Shown in pieces: positions 13,001 to 24,049 of a DNA stretch of 50,263 nucleotides. Below the pieces are notes generated by a model, which saw nothing but the letters and a program-made list of their open reading frames with translations, had not been told where the DNA came from and made no database searches. Source of the stretch: Klebsormidium nitens (Eukaryota > Streptophyta > Klebsormidiophyceae > Klebsormidiales > Klebsormidiaceae); assembly GCA_000708835.1 (NCBI GenBank), contig DF237245.1, positions 59,775 to 110,037 on the forward strand, read 5' to 3'. The position numbers and the translations under genes were made by a program. How positions within the stretch are numbered: position 1 is the first letter of the stretch; each line of letters starts with the position of its first letter.

Positions 13001-13643
13001 GGCCTGAGCGAGTGGTCTTTCTTTGCGGTGTCTGGATCACCGCCCACCGTCCTTTGGGCCTTGTTCATTAGTGTGCATACTTTATAGTTTCCGTCTGCTT
13101 CAAACCTGGCCAACCGTTTAAACACTGCCGACATTCTGTCGCGCCTTTCGACTGACAACGTCGGGTCGGGAACAGATTGCTTTGATACACTGGTTGCAGA
13201 TCCGGGTTGCAAAGCACGCCGCCATTGCACCAGGGAGAGGTAGCCGCTTCCAAGAGCACGTGTCGATCGCGCACGCAGATCCGGAGTTTCACAAGAAGCC
13301 GTACTACAGCAACGTTGCCGTTCTTGCTGCCGATGGCAGCGAATGGTACGCTAACGTGAGGTTATTGTTCTCTCTAACCGATCAGAGGGGTCGCAATCGG
13401 AACCTGGTCTTTGTAAGATATCTTGAGGATTATAGAGTGCCGGACGCAACTACATGCAAGCGGCTGAGTTGGGCCAAATACCTTCATAGAGGCCAGCATG
13501 TAGACGAGTGGTATGACGTCATCGAGTTGAAAAGCATTCTGCGAACAGTCTACCTGGTGAAGGATTGGAATCGGGAAGGCGGTTTCTATTTAAACAGATT
13601 CAAGTGGTCGTCAGAGAAGCGATATAAAGGGAACAAGGTGTAA
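7062..13643 (+). CDS. Plavaka-type (CACTA-like) transposase, intron-rich
   Basis: Exons I can place: 7062-7682, 7869-8186, 8505-8694, 8868-8967, 9266-9565, 10026-10331, 10664-10830, 11199-11406, 11783-11905, 12301-12567, 12621-12746 and 13200-13643, joined mostly by GT-AG introns with matching phase. The N-terminus has a zinc-finger-like pattern (C4, C6, H19, C26), as in Plavaka proteins. Family signatures follow in the expected order: FRWRDPVELVRKLYGN, WWLRFQ, WPVTLTIRNIGPTVR, RCLVCLVPVAELNDL, LHGIDLGIWLYLV, then KKAYQASNKKNTGEQ with MRFNQRRQNV. I recalled these from fungal Plavaka proteins; no search was run. Plavaka enzymes are DNA transposases related to CACTA elements. Two junctions (9565 to 10026 and 10331 to 10664) do not phase with the exons I found, so a small exon is missing from each or the gene is damaged there. 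No nonsense codon lies within the placed exons. It could be an active element or a domesticated gene. Confidence 0.8.
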
Positions 13644-14335
13644 GAGTCACTGATCAGAAACCAACGGTACAGTGACTTGGTATGTGTTGCTGGAGGATCG
13701 AGATCATCGTAGTAATCGTGAGAGATCAGCAGTTAAGATAAGCCCGCCTGTAGTAATGTTGATTACGACCTACTGCCCAACATGTCACCTTGTTTCGCAA
13801 GGATAGCGGCCGCCGTTATGTGCGGCCTGCTCAACACTTCTTGGAAAAAAGCACTAGACCAGATTTCAACGCTGGGATAATGAGATCATCAATCACACGG
13901 TATTGGCCTCGGGCCCCAGACTTCCGGATTGAGTAACTTGTTCGGTCTTAGCTTGCGGTCGGATCCATTTCAGTTTATCTTATGTGTACAATATGAATCT
14001 TGCAAGTTAAGCATAACAATTCGTTGCGAACAATGGCCGGCCGTAATTAATGCAGCTCCGGGTGAGGCACCGCGCATCAATTGCACATGCGAGCTAAGGG
14101 CTAGGTATGTTGGGCACGCACGTATCCAAATGGTGTTTCTCGGAAAATATGCATGCGCAGTATACCCGTCTTTGGTCCGTTCGTATAATGATTAGGCCGG
14201 ATAATTAACATGCAGCCGGCCCCATGCATGCCAGCCTGGGTGCCGCACCTCGCGCGGCTGAGGGCCGGGATAGCATGTCCTTCACACATCCGATCATTCA
14301 TATAATATTTTCATGGCATACGTCATACTGCCGCT
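13644..14335. other. Downstream spacer with a diverged internal duplication
   Basis: No gene is supported here. A GCGGCCGC site is at 13806-13813. Two stretches, about 14036-14105 and 14190-14272, resemble each other in direct orientation (GGCCG, TAATTAA, TGCAG, GGGTG, GGCACC, CGCG in the same order), suggesting an old duplication of about 155 bp. AT-rich sequence follows to 14335. Confidence 0.4.
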
Positions 14336-14575
14336 TCGAAATAGACTAATATAGAAGAACCGACTGAGATACGTACAGTTCCCATGCAAAACTGTATGCC
14401 AACGATACAGACTCTATACCGCGCCTACATAGTCAGCTTTCCATATAGATTATGGGACATGTACAAGGTCTTTACAGGTCCATGCAGAGCTACATAAATC
14501 CTATTCAAAGCCTGTATGGCCCAGCTTCCTGTACCGGTTTTCTACCGGTTCTATACGAAACTATATTGGCTGCCG
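14336..14575. repeat. Degenerate ATACAG/TATAC motif array, right
   Basis: About 240 bp with the same motif vocabulary as 1895-2500 (CGATACAG, CTATACC, CCATATAG, CTTTACAGG, TGTACAAGG). An extended match is TACCGGTTTTCTACCGG at 14532-14548. Preceding CTACATAG...CCATATAGA matches 2211-2242 in order. It lies just beyond the transposase gene. It is followed directly by a family A copy, so the outer element boundary may be near 14560-14580. Confidence 0.5.
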
Positions 14576-15035
14576 TTTCGTGATGTGAGCTCATGATTCC
14601 TTTGGCATGACGTCGGATGCCTTGTCGGCGACATGTTTCGCACGTTCCCCATATGCATCAGGCACAACTGCATAAACGTGCGCCTGCCTTTGTGCCTCTA
14701 ATTGCTGCGTTGACGTTGCACTCCTATCGAGTTCTTTTTGCCACTTGTTTCGCTCTCGCGTCTTCTTGATTCATGGACGCGGGCCGCCAAGCTTCTTCTG
14801 AAGAACTCGTTTGAAGGCGCAAGTTCCGTACAAGTAATATGCTGACATGGTTTGGGAAACGAAGGCGCGTGCGGAGATGCAAGCTTCTCATAATTCAATA
14901 TTATCTCAAAGTTACGCGCCCACGGTCGGGCGGCCGCGGCGCTCGCAAGTCGGCCGCGCACGCATGCGCAAGGGCTTGAAGCCGCCAGTCAGCCGCGCGG
15001 GCGGCCGCGCTCAGGAGAGGCGGGCGCACATGTTG
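14576..15035. repeat. Repeat family A, copy 2
   Basis: This matches copy 1 (1-470) and copy 3 (24050-24490) through a GCGCCTGCCTTTGTGCCTCTA block (about 14681), TTGACGTTGCAC (about 14709), GATGCAAGCTTCTCAT (14876-14891), and a GC core with GGTCGGGCGGCCGC. Two GCGGCCGC sites are at 14930 and 15001. No reading frame of note. Confidence 0.6.
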
Positions 15036-17085
15036 GTCGGGATCTCAGACCCGCCTGGCCAGCAAGATTCCAGGGAGAAGCCCCCGATTACTTGCAAATC
15101 AGCGTGCCTCAAAAACCCTCCGCAAGGTGGGCATAGGATCTGGTTGGTGCCCTGAGGTGTTCGACGGCTGTGGGCTTTCCGCAGATCGATCTGCAATCAG
15201 GTGCTTTTCCAAGTCCCATATTGGACTGCTTTTCAGAGAAATCCTGTGGCAGCAATGTGATTGTGATATGAGCTAAACATCCGCGGGGAAAAAATGCTGC
15301 GCGCTGGAGCGAAGGGCCGCGAACCTCCGCAGCGGCCCCGGCTTGCTTCTTCAATCAATGCTGTCTTTGAATGAGCAGCACCATATGCTCTATTTGTAGC
15401 TGCACACAGCGCTTTGCTTTCAGGTTTGCCATTATAGGGGATCTGAATGCGGGGTTCAGGTTTGCGACCCATGTCGCTCCTACTTCGCATAGTGGGCCGT
15501 CGAAGATTACGTTTGTGCAGACACCTGTTAATAAAGACGCGTTATGATGCGCAGACTAGGGCCACGCCGTCGCTGTTGTTCAAGACAGTACATTATGTAT
15601 GTTCTGTTAGCAATTCGTCGACCTGTTACCTGTAAGCTTTTCCATTCCTTTGCTCTCAAAGTTTGCTTGAAAGTTCTAGAACTCAGTGTAAGAACCAGTC
15701 CTATGGCTCGAAGTTATCGCTGCGTCAATCTGACGTCGTTTCTTCTTTGCCCGCACTTTTCCCGCTTTTCTCGATGCTAAGATGCCAGTATCAGCAGAGC
15801 AATATCTTGTCCTGGTGCATCCACCAGATTCGGATGAGAATCCGACAGAACCGACTACCCGAATTGTACTTAAAGCCCAATTGAAAGCGCTCGTGTGTCG
15901 CTGCGTGTGTCAGCATCATTTCTCTCCCGAAGTGTTGACAGTGATGCGCACGCGCAACTAAAGTTTGGAAAGCTCGAAGTTAGCAATTTTAACGCTACTT
16001 TGAACGGTCAGAAAATACGGCCTTGAAAGCTTTCAAGGACGAAAAAGGCTGAACTTGGCCCGGCAAAGTGAAGCTTGCCGGGGCACGTGTCAAGATGCAA
16101 AAGGACGGTCAAATCAAGGTCAACCTCGTGCATTGCTTGTGAAAGATCGGGCCGTGATATCTTCGGGCACGCTTTTCAAGCTCGACTTCGGCACCCATCG
16201 GTTCTGAAAGCAAGGAGTACAAAATTCTAGGAGAAGTGAGACTGCAGACGCCCGGGCAGCTTTGAAAGCCCTCGCAAAGGAGACTTTGCCGGGTTGGTTG
16301 TTTGAAAGACCTGCCGTCTGGGTCGGACTCGGAGTTGATGGCATAGTAGCCACTCATTCGCTCCTCGTAGATGTTTCGAGCGCACTTTGGACATTTTGAG
16401 ACCTGTAATGTCAAATTGACGGGTTAATGTCGGTCCGCTGAAAGCTCTGAAAGCTCTGCTTCGATACGTACTGTAAAAGCAGAAGGGAGGCGCTCAAACA
16501 CCTTCAGTCCTTGGCAATGACAAGGGTTTCATCGGGTCTAGTAATCACGTTTTAGCAAAAGGGCTAGAACCCACGTCACTGGGCGGTACTGCGTTGACGC
16601 CACGGACTTTCGAATCATTCCTTTCACACTCTGGCCCAACATCTATCACCAAACAAACTAACTTCAGTTCCAGGCTTTCCGCACGTCAACATAAGCTTTG
16701 CGACAAGCTTTTAATCCTTAAATTCCTGGTCTGAGGCTACATACAGCACTCTTTTCCCCTTCTCACCGGTGCCCCATATGTATAGGACATTTTGACGTCC
16801 TGGCTTTGTACAGCTTTGCCTTAACCCTCTTCTCAGTTTATGGATCGTATTCTTCAAGTTGGGCATGCGTCTTACTACGATATCAAAGGTTTCTCTCAGG
16901 ATGTGTCGACGAGCATCTTGACCCAACGGCTCGAATCCGATTACTGCTCCGGTATTTCTGTTAAAACGTAAGACTCAGCTCGACTTTCTCGATACTGCCA
17001 TCTCTACGTACAAAGTTTTGGAATGACGTCGAAGATGGGAGGACCTGGCACTGATCTTGCCAGACCCTGTCTCAAGTTTCTGGCC
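15036..17085. other. No gene recognised
   Basis: About 2 kb with only short, unconvincing frames. A GC-rich patch lies at 15280-15345. A perfect 18-bp palindrome (CCTTGAAAGCTTTCAAGG) is at 16021-16038. Several GAAAGCT-type words recur near 16262 and 16440-16455. Nothing else could be supported. Confidence 0.4.
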
Positions 17086-17089
17086 GGGT

Positions 17090-17430
17090 CAAGAGCAACT
17101 TCTGCGCTGATGACGTTTTAGGTCCGCTTGTCGCCTTTTTTGGATGGCTCTTTTCCTTGGGCGGTGTTTCGGTAGCGATTTTGAAAGAAGGACAAAAGTT
17201 TGAGAGGCTTTCACCGCTTTGAACCCTCAAAAGCAATGCAATAACTGACCGCGACTGACATTAGATCAGTCTTGATGCAAGTCGGCGCATACGTGAATCT
17301 GCCGAGGAAGAGAGATGTGCGACCGGGGTCAACAAGACCACCGACGAGTTGGCCTCAACGGAACCTCAATCTGATGGCGTGTCCGTGACTCAGAATCTGT
17401 ATCCGTTGCTTCATGCTAGTAGGTGTGATC
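17090..17430. repeat. Family B-related fragment
   Basis: Landmarks here reappear in order at 19515-19810: CGCTGATGACGT, GGTCCGCTTGT/GGTCCTTTTGA, TCAGTCTTGATGCAA followed by CGGCGCA, GCCxAGGAAGAGAGATG, GCGACCGGxTC, and CTGATGGCGT. The two copies are much diverged and contain no open gene. This places a fragment of the 3' part of copy B2 here. Confidence 0.5.
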
Positions 17431-18670
17431 AGTTGTGACGACGTCCTCATGCAAGCGGGTTATGCAGAGCTTTTCTCTCCGGCTCCGGAAAGTGCTTCTC
17501 CCTCATTTCTGGTTGATTGCCCCCGCTTTCCGATTCTTTTGGATGCGACATCTTTCTGCCTAAAGGCACTGTCATTCGCAGCAAGAACAAATATTGCCAC
17601 GATTGACAAGCCTAAAGAGTTTGGGAGCCGAAACTGACCTCGGCGCAGCTCAACTACTCTGGCTTTCCGCAAGCTGCGACGAAGATGCGCCACTGAGCAA
17701 AGGACAACCTGACGGGTAGCCACAAGAATGGGGCATCTAAAAATGTCAAAATCTCATCCTTTTGAATGCCAGGCGGTGCTGCAAACGGGCTGCAAACTGA
17801 TGTACCGTTGTCAGACTCGCGCCACGCAGTCTTGACTGACGTCACGGATGTGCTTTTAGTTTCCCACTGTTCAAGGAAGCACTTCTGATTGGCATCTTTA
17901 CCGTTAAATGGAAGAAGCAAAGAAGAATTTGGAAGCGACTGAAGACAAGAGACTTGTAGCGACTGTAGAACCTTGTAGCTCTTCGAGATTTCGAGAAGGG
18001 TAACAGGCGATTGAAGCTTCCTGGGATTACGACGCAGCTGGATGTTAAGACATCGCCAGCTGTTGCTCAGGAGTGGTTTTCATGTATTTCGATGTCAATT
18101 CCTTCGTGCTCGACTCTGTCTTTTGTCATCTTTCACCAACTTTGGCACGGATTCATCGCTCCGACAATAAGTTAGTATGCCAGTTGCTTGAGTCGATTCT
18201 CTGCAGCGCATCGCTTGATTAGAGCTGCACTCTCTTTACAGATATCGTTTCCGCCTTGATTTTTGGACCAATCAGAGCTTAAAGACCCAAAAAGTTCCTG
18301 AATCCGATTACGTTGACTTCCCTTTACTAATGATGAGTTCTAGGCGAGCCCACAAGGCTTCAAAAATTCTTGACTTTGTAGTTTACTTTTGGTGAGAACT
18401 CAACTAGTCAAACCGCCATTGCTCAGTCCTCTGAGGACGTCGTTGAGGACCGCCGGCGGGTGTGGTGTCTTTCAAAACCGGCCGGACACATTTAAAAGCT
18501 GGACACTGGCAAAAGCCGTTTTTGAGGCCAAGGATTTTCACCACACCTCTGGCTGACATCTTAGAACGTGGGCAGCCAGACGTCTCGCAAGTTATCTCGA
18601 ACTATGGCCTTCCGTTTTTCTTTGGAAGTCACACCTTAGGCTGCTTTGGAACGGCCTGGTAACTCAATAA
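17431..18670. other. No gene recognised
   Basis: The longest frames are under 90 codons and look like chance. Base composition matches the surrounding repeat field. No terminal repeats, tandem arrays or splice-linked coding blocks could be seen. It probably represents decayed repeat sequence. Confidence 0.35.
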
Positions 18671-18679
18671 ATTTCCTAC

Positions 18680-19830
18680 TTCATACAATAGGCCAAGGTC
18701 AGCGGCGCTGGACAGGAAATTTTTGTGCAGTACCTGAATCAGGATTGTGCATTCAACCTCGAAATCGTCTCTGCTTCGCATCTTGAGGAGGATTCCTTCG
18801 GCTTGCTATGTCCAAGACAAGCCTGAGGAAAAGATTGGGTCGGTATCTTTCCCTATTTCCTGCCAAATCCGATCGGCGGCAATGAGATGTTCTACGCTTG
18901 AGCTTTGGTTGAGCTCAAGGCGCATGCACTGGTTCGTCTTTGTTAATAGACACGCTTGATGCCATCATGACTGCAAGTGTTCTGGGACCTTCTGCGTTTC
19001 GGCTTGGCTTGTGCACTGCTGTGAAACGGAAGATATCTGCTGCCCGCGCGCGCCCACAGACGGGCCGCTGGGCGCGGACCACGCGCGCAGAACAAAGATT
19101 TTCGCGGGGAGGCTGCGCATTTTGGACGCTCACCCTACAAGGCGGCCGCGAGCAGCCGCGGCCGCGGCCGCGGGCGCCCTTCTCGAAGCTCGCACTCCTC
19201 TGCACCATGCGGGGCAATCTTTAGGCGGATCTAAACCGTTAAGTTTAAGCATTCTTGCGAGCAGGAAGCCCAATGAGCCAGAATTTATCTTCCCCTCTTC
19301 CTTGCGTCGGTTGACGTTTGAATATAATCGCTGGTCGCGACGAATCGTCTTGCAATATTGGAATTCGAGAAAAGCTCGCATAAGACCTGCGTTGGGGAGT
19401 GACGATTCCAAAATGACGGGGCCCGGGCCCGAACGTTGTCTGTGAAGAGCCACAGGAGTCGACCGGAAGGTCAGAACCGGCCGTTTGCTGTGAAGTATCT
19501 CTGAGGGCCCTAGACGCTGATGACGTGTTCGGTCCTTTTGAACATTTTCTGGGTAGACTTCAAGTTTTCCTCGTACGGTGTCTTGGCAGCGATCTCATAA
19601 AGAAGGTAAGAAGCTTTGAGCCGCTGTCATCGTTTCGATCGGTTACATCTAGTGGAGAGAATGAAGCGCCACCAGCGTTTGAGTCAGTCTTGATGCAAAG
19701 CGGCGCAAACTCTGCCAAGGAAGAGAGATGGGCGACCGGATCGACGAGATGTTCGATCCAAAAGCTTTTATAGATCCACAGTCTGATGGCGTTTATTCGT
19801 ATCTGCTTATGTCGCATACACCGTAACACC
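18680..19830. repeat. Repeat family B, copy B2
   Basis: It contains the family B modules: a CTTGATGCCATCATGAC block (about 18954) like those at 21573 and 22492, an ACAGACGGGCCGCTGGGCGCG block, a GC core with three GCGGCCGC sites (19142, 19158, 19164), CTCTGCACCATGCGGGGCAATCTTTA (about 19197), GAGAAAAGCTCGCATAAGACC (about 19367), and GTGAAGAGCCACAGG...GACCGGAAGGTCAGAACCGGCC (about 19442-19481). The end part matches 17090-17430. No gene. Confidence 0.6.
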
Positions 19831-21360
19831 TGGTGCCGGCATCGTCCAATCAGTTAAACTTATTGAAGCCTTCCTCCGGCTGCGGCGGCGCGTCGTGTTT
19901 CAAATTGTTGATTTCGTTTTCCGGTTGATCGTTGCGCTAAACAAGGAGACGGAGCCTACCTGGTATCTGTTCCTTGAACTCTGCTACAGTATATTGTGTT
20001 TCACCAGACTTCAATAGGCAGCTTCGGGTATTGGGCAGCTTCGGGTGCGGTAGAGTCTATGCTAGCCAAACCAAATCAGTTCGGGGACGTCAGCTAAAGC
20101 CGTGCCCGTAGGCCAAAATATTATGAGGTCATTTCGTGACGGCTCCAGCTTCGGTCCGTCCCTTTTTTACCTTAACCATCCAACTCATTTCACTTCTTCT
20201 GCTTCGAAGTACTGCCATCAGTAGTAAAATGAGGTCTGCGGCAAATACAAGCCTCAAAATTCTGGAAAGCCCGCAAGGGATGAGAAGGATCCGGAGTATC
20301 ACGACTTGTAAGTACTCGATATTCAATGCGGATTCAAATGGAAGGGCGACCATTGTCAAAACCAACGCTACGCTTTGGATCGGCGTCTGAGAATGGAGTG
20401 ACCAGCAGCCCGTTTTGTAAGGAACTAGAAATTAGAAACCATGTCATGAGCAGTATGTAGAGAAACAAGAAAAGCGGACGGGAAACGTTTCGAAAAATTA
20501 GCGAGACCACTTTTTAAACCACTCAAGACGAATGGCTAGAGAGGTCGCGTCTGGGAAATCGCGTAAGGCGTGGTCTTCTGCGTTGCTATATTCGCAGTCC
20601 GACAAAACGGTCAGTTTCATAGCAAATTAAGCGTCGAAGCCTTGATGTTGATCAATTGCAATTGCAATTGCCAGAAGCCTCTTAGGAAATCTTTGAGGAC
20701 TGCAGGCGTATTATTATGGACGCCGACTTCCATTGGAAACCAGCGATCGTCAGAAGCTTTCTTCATCTGCCAAGGATTCGCCCGCAAACCCCTGGCTGAA
20801 AGATATATCCGTGCAGTAGCCAGGATGGTTACAGGGAATGATGGCTTTTCTAAAGTTCGCTTTGACGTTTCCATTTGAAGACTGTGACTATGCGTTGCAC
20901 TTCTAACATCTGGCTCAATGAGCCGCCTCGTTTTGGGGGTCAAAATAGTTGCTGCGAAGATTCGCCGCGCCTGAAAGAAAGTCACTATGAGACTCCTCAA
21001 AACATTTTGACTGTTTTGGACTGTGACGTCACACTTTGAATTACTCTCTTGATTCCGCGTTTCCGACAAGGGTACTGCTGTGCCCAAAACGTTTTTGGCT
21101 TGAAGATCAGCATATTTGTTCTGCTAGTACGGGGCTGCCACCAACGTACGGCCGCCTGCTTTCCAAGGCTACATCTTATCTGGGCGGGCGATGCTTTTGA
21201 CAAGCGCCGAATCCGGTAAACGAGAATGATCGTTCTCCTGATCACATGCGTGTGTCCTAAAGCTACAATGCTGGTGCCTGACTGTATCCCACACCGTCTA
21301 CTTGCTTTACTCGGTTGCGGCACGATCGCGGCACGGTCAGCTGTTTGAACGGTGAAGTCT
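19831..21360. other. No gene recognised
   Basis: Several frames of 80-156 codons exist on both strands, but none has motifs, a coherent domain or splice partners I can defend. An AATTGCAATTGCAATTGC triplet-like run is at about 20652-20671. I treat this as decayed repeat or spacer. Confidence 0.35.
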
Positions 21361-22130
21361 GACTTTGATGGCAGCTCTTTCTTCTGAAGCACGTGCCTTC
21401 GCACGCTTGACGTCGATTGTTGCGGTGAAACTGCACGACAGCGCTGCGATTGTGAGCTTGCTCACAGGAACCTTGGGTGGATTGGAGAGCACATTAGAAG
21501 TGACCTGCGGCAATGATAAGCTTTACGCGTGGGCTCTGTTCGAGCTCACTTGATGGCGACTGCAATACGCCTGATGCCATCTTGACGGCAAGCTTCAGTT
21601 ACTTCGGCAAGCAGGAGCACATTTGGCGGCTCGCTTACATTTTTCTCTTCCTCGTTGCGATCTTCGGGGATCCAGTCGCGATCTGGACTGTTCTTTGCCC
21701 ACCTGGCAAAGAAGGTGGCCTTGCTCTACCTCAAGTCGTAGATTGAATAATCCGCACTGGCCGTTGCGGGCCTCTCATTTTGACCAGGTAGTGCATCTTC
21801 CGGACATGAAGTTTCTGCGCTGCGGCTCACCTTGTACACTGTTCCAACGAAATGAAGAAACTGGTGCACATAAGAACGCGGCGGAACCTTGTTGATCGCA
21901 GCGTGATCGCAGCGCGCGCGAGCGCGTGATCGCGCGTGATCGCAGCGCGCGCGAGCGCGCTACAGCAGCGCGTCTGTGGGCGCGCGCAACATGCCGCAAA
22001 ACTGCAACCTCAGCAGTGATGCCCACCCTGCAAGATCGCCGCGGCCAGCCGTGGCCGCGGCCGCGGGCGCTCATCTTGGAGTTTGCATTTTTCTGCAACA
22101 TGCGGGAGCATCTTTAAGCCGGCATAAACC
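21361..22130. repeat. Repeat family B, copy B3
   Basis: It aligns well with the next copy (22290 onward): CTGCGGCAATGA...GTGGGCTCTxxTC, CCTGATGCCATCTTGACGG, CAAGCTTCxGTTACTTC, a CGCGATCT...GGATCC block, CACTGGCCGTTGC, a GCGCTGCGGCT block, an alternating CG tract, and a GC core with GCGGCCGC at 22057, ending CAACATGCGGGAGCATCTTTAA. The copy B3/B4 pair forms a diverged tandem repeat with a period of about 0.9 kb. No gene. Confidence 0.65.
21901..21962. repeat. Alternating CG tract with internal duplication
   Basis: GTGATCGCAGCGCGCGCGAG occurs twice in about 60 bp, and most steps alternate purine and pyrimidine (CGCGCG). The related tract in copy B4 (about 22824-22841) holds AGCGCGCGCGAGCGCGCT. 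Such tracts can adopt Z-DNA or cruciform structure; that is a general property of the sequence, not shown here. Confidence 0.55.
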
Positions 22131-22289
22131 GTTCGTTCGAGCACTCTTTTGGGCAGAGTGCCGATTGATCCAAATGTATGTTGTGCTCTCTTGCTTACGT
22201 CCGTGATTCACGTGTAAAATCTTTTCTCTGGTCTCGAAACAGGCGTCCTGCAAGTTTGGAACGCTGAGAAAGCTTGCAATATCAGAACT

Positions 22290-23960
22290 GCAGAAGTGCG
22301 TTGAGATGACGCAGCTGTAGATTGCCAAACGCGCTTTTCTGAGTTGCAGTTTGATTGTTGCGGTAGACTTGCAGTACGACAGGGCTTGAGAGATTCTGGT
22401 GGTGGAGTGAAGTGCATATCACGATCTGCGGCAATGAGAAATCATACCCGTGGGCTCTACTCAAGCTCAAATGTTGTCAGAACGAACCTCCTGATGCCAT
22501 CTTGACGGGCAAGCTTCGGTTACTTCAACAAGTTTCTGGCACAGGCTGGCCGCGCGCTTCTCTTCTTCTTCTCTTCCTAACCGCGATTTCTGGCGGATCC
22601 ATCGGAAGTTGCGCTCTTCTTTGGCCACCTGCACGAGGTCGGCTTGGCCTCGAGTCATAAGATGAAAACCAGCACTGGCCGTTGCAAGCCTTGCATCTGG
22701 GCTAGGGAATTGAGTCTTCCGGCTATGAAATTTATGCGCTGCGGCTAATCTTGCACACTTTTGCAAAGGAAATGAAGAGATCTCAAGCTGCACATACGAG
22801 CGGGGCGGAATCTCGTTGGGCGGAGCGCGCGCGAGCGCGCTTTACAGCGGCCCGTCTGTGGTCGCGCCCGAAAGGTCGCCGAGGAGAGTGAACCCTCACC
22901 CTGCAAGGCGGCCGCGGCCGCGGGCGCCCATTGCATGGTTCTGCAACAGCACCTTCAGGCTGATATACTCTTCCGTTTGTCCGATGTCACGGTTTGGTAG
23001 GGTGCCCAATGAAAGCCATTCTCCGTCGCTTGTTTGTTAAGTCAGGTCTAATTCAACCTATCTTAATATGCGCTGATCGGACGACGCGTCCTGCACATTC
23101 GAAACATTCAGAAAGCTCGCAATAAGACTTGCGTGGGGATTCGACATTCTCCCAAAAGGACTGGGGGCCGGGAAACGCCTATGAAGAGCCACGGGAAGTA
23201 ACCGGAAGATCAGAACCGGCCAGAGTTTTTTTCATTGGTTCGTGTCTCTGATGGCCGGTGCTCATTTCAAGATCGAACATGCATCCAGACGGACCTCCGA
23301 AATCTTCCGAAAGGGCCCTTGTCTTGTACGACGGCGTTTATAATTTAGGAGCGCCGATGAAGACCCGTCTCTCTCCGCTTGAATCCAGACACTGTCTTTG
23401 ACCCTTTGTCGAAGCCACGTTTTCAAACCCCGTAACAATTCCGTTGGTTTCAAGAAGACGTTGACCATCGACAGAAATGAGGTGAACTTGATGGGCTTTG
23501 TTTTGTCTAGTCGGATTTGTTTGCAGAGCATCTGACCCCTCGGTTCACTTTGTGGTGTGTTGATTCAAACTCTCTTCCTTTTTTAAAACTAGTTCCGCTG
23601 TGTAGAACCCTTAACGGGCATACAAGAGCTCTTTGGCGGTTCGCGCGTGCCAGTCAGATACAGCATCCAGGCGCTGCCGTTTGGCGTTTTTCAGATTGTA
23701 GTGCTGTGCCATAGGAGTTCTGAGCTTTGCGGACGTTGAAATTGTACTAGTTACCAAGCTTGCAAAAGCAAGATTTGGTTGTCACGTCAGATATTGGCAG
23801 CAATGATGATCTTTCCCTTTGAGCCTCGCTCAGAGGCCTGAGTGCGCCGATGCTGCCACTGCTCATAAAATGCCGCGGCCATTGACTTCGTTTCGCTCCA
23901 AAGCGGCGACCAAGCACATGAGAATCTACCATTCAAGGGAACAGATATTCAGTCTTTAGT
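22290..23960. repeat. Repeat family B, copy B4 (longest)
   Basis: This is the most complete copy. It contains both the upstream modules shared with B3 (CTGCGGCAATGAGA, CCTGATGCCATCTTGACGGG) and the downstream modules shared with B1: GATCGGACGACGCGTCCTGCA at about 23075, GAAGAGCCACGGGAAGTAACCGGAAG at about 23183, GATGGCCGGTGCTCATTTCAAGATCGA at about 23251, and CGATGAAGACCCGTCT. Two overlapping GCGGCCGC sites are at 22908 and 22914. No gene. Confidence 0.65.
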
Positions 23961-24049
23961 TTGGATCTCGATTCGATCTCATGCGATGTGGATTCAGCGC
24001 GTGCCTGAGCTCCAATCCATTTGAGCTCACATCTCTAAGTGCAGTACCC

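Noticed and set aside
16021-16038. Perfect 18-bp palindrome CCTTGAAAGCTTTCAAGG
   Set aside because: An isolated palindrome with no repeated partner or gene nearby; probably chance or decay of GAAAGCT-rich repeats.
20617-21087. A 156-codon minus-strand frame
   Set aside because: No motif, no splice partners, and it lies in a repeat field; not supported as a gene.
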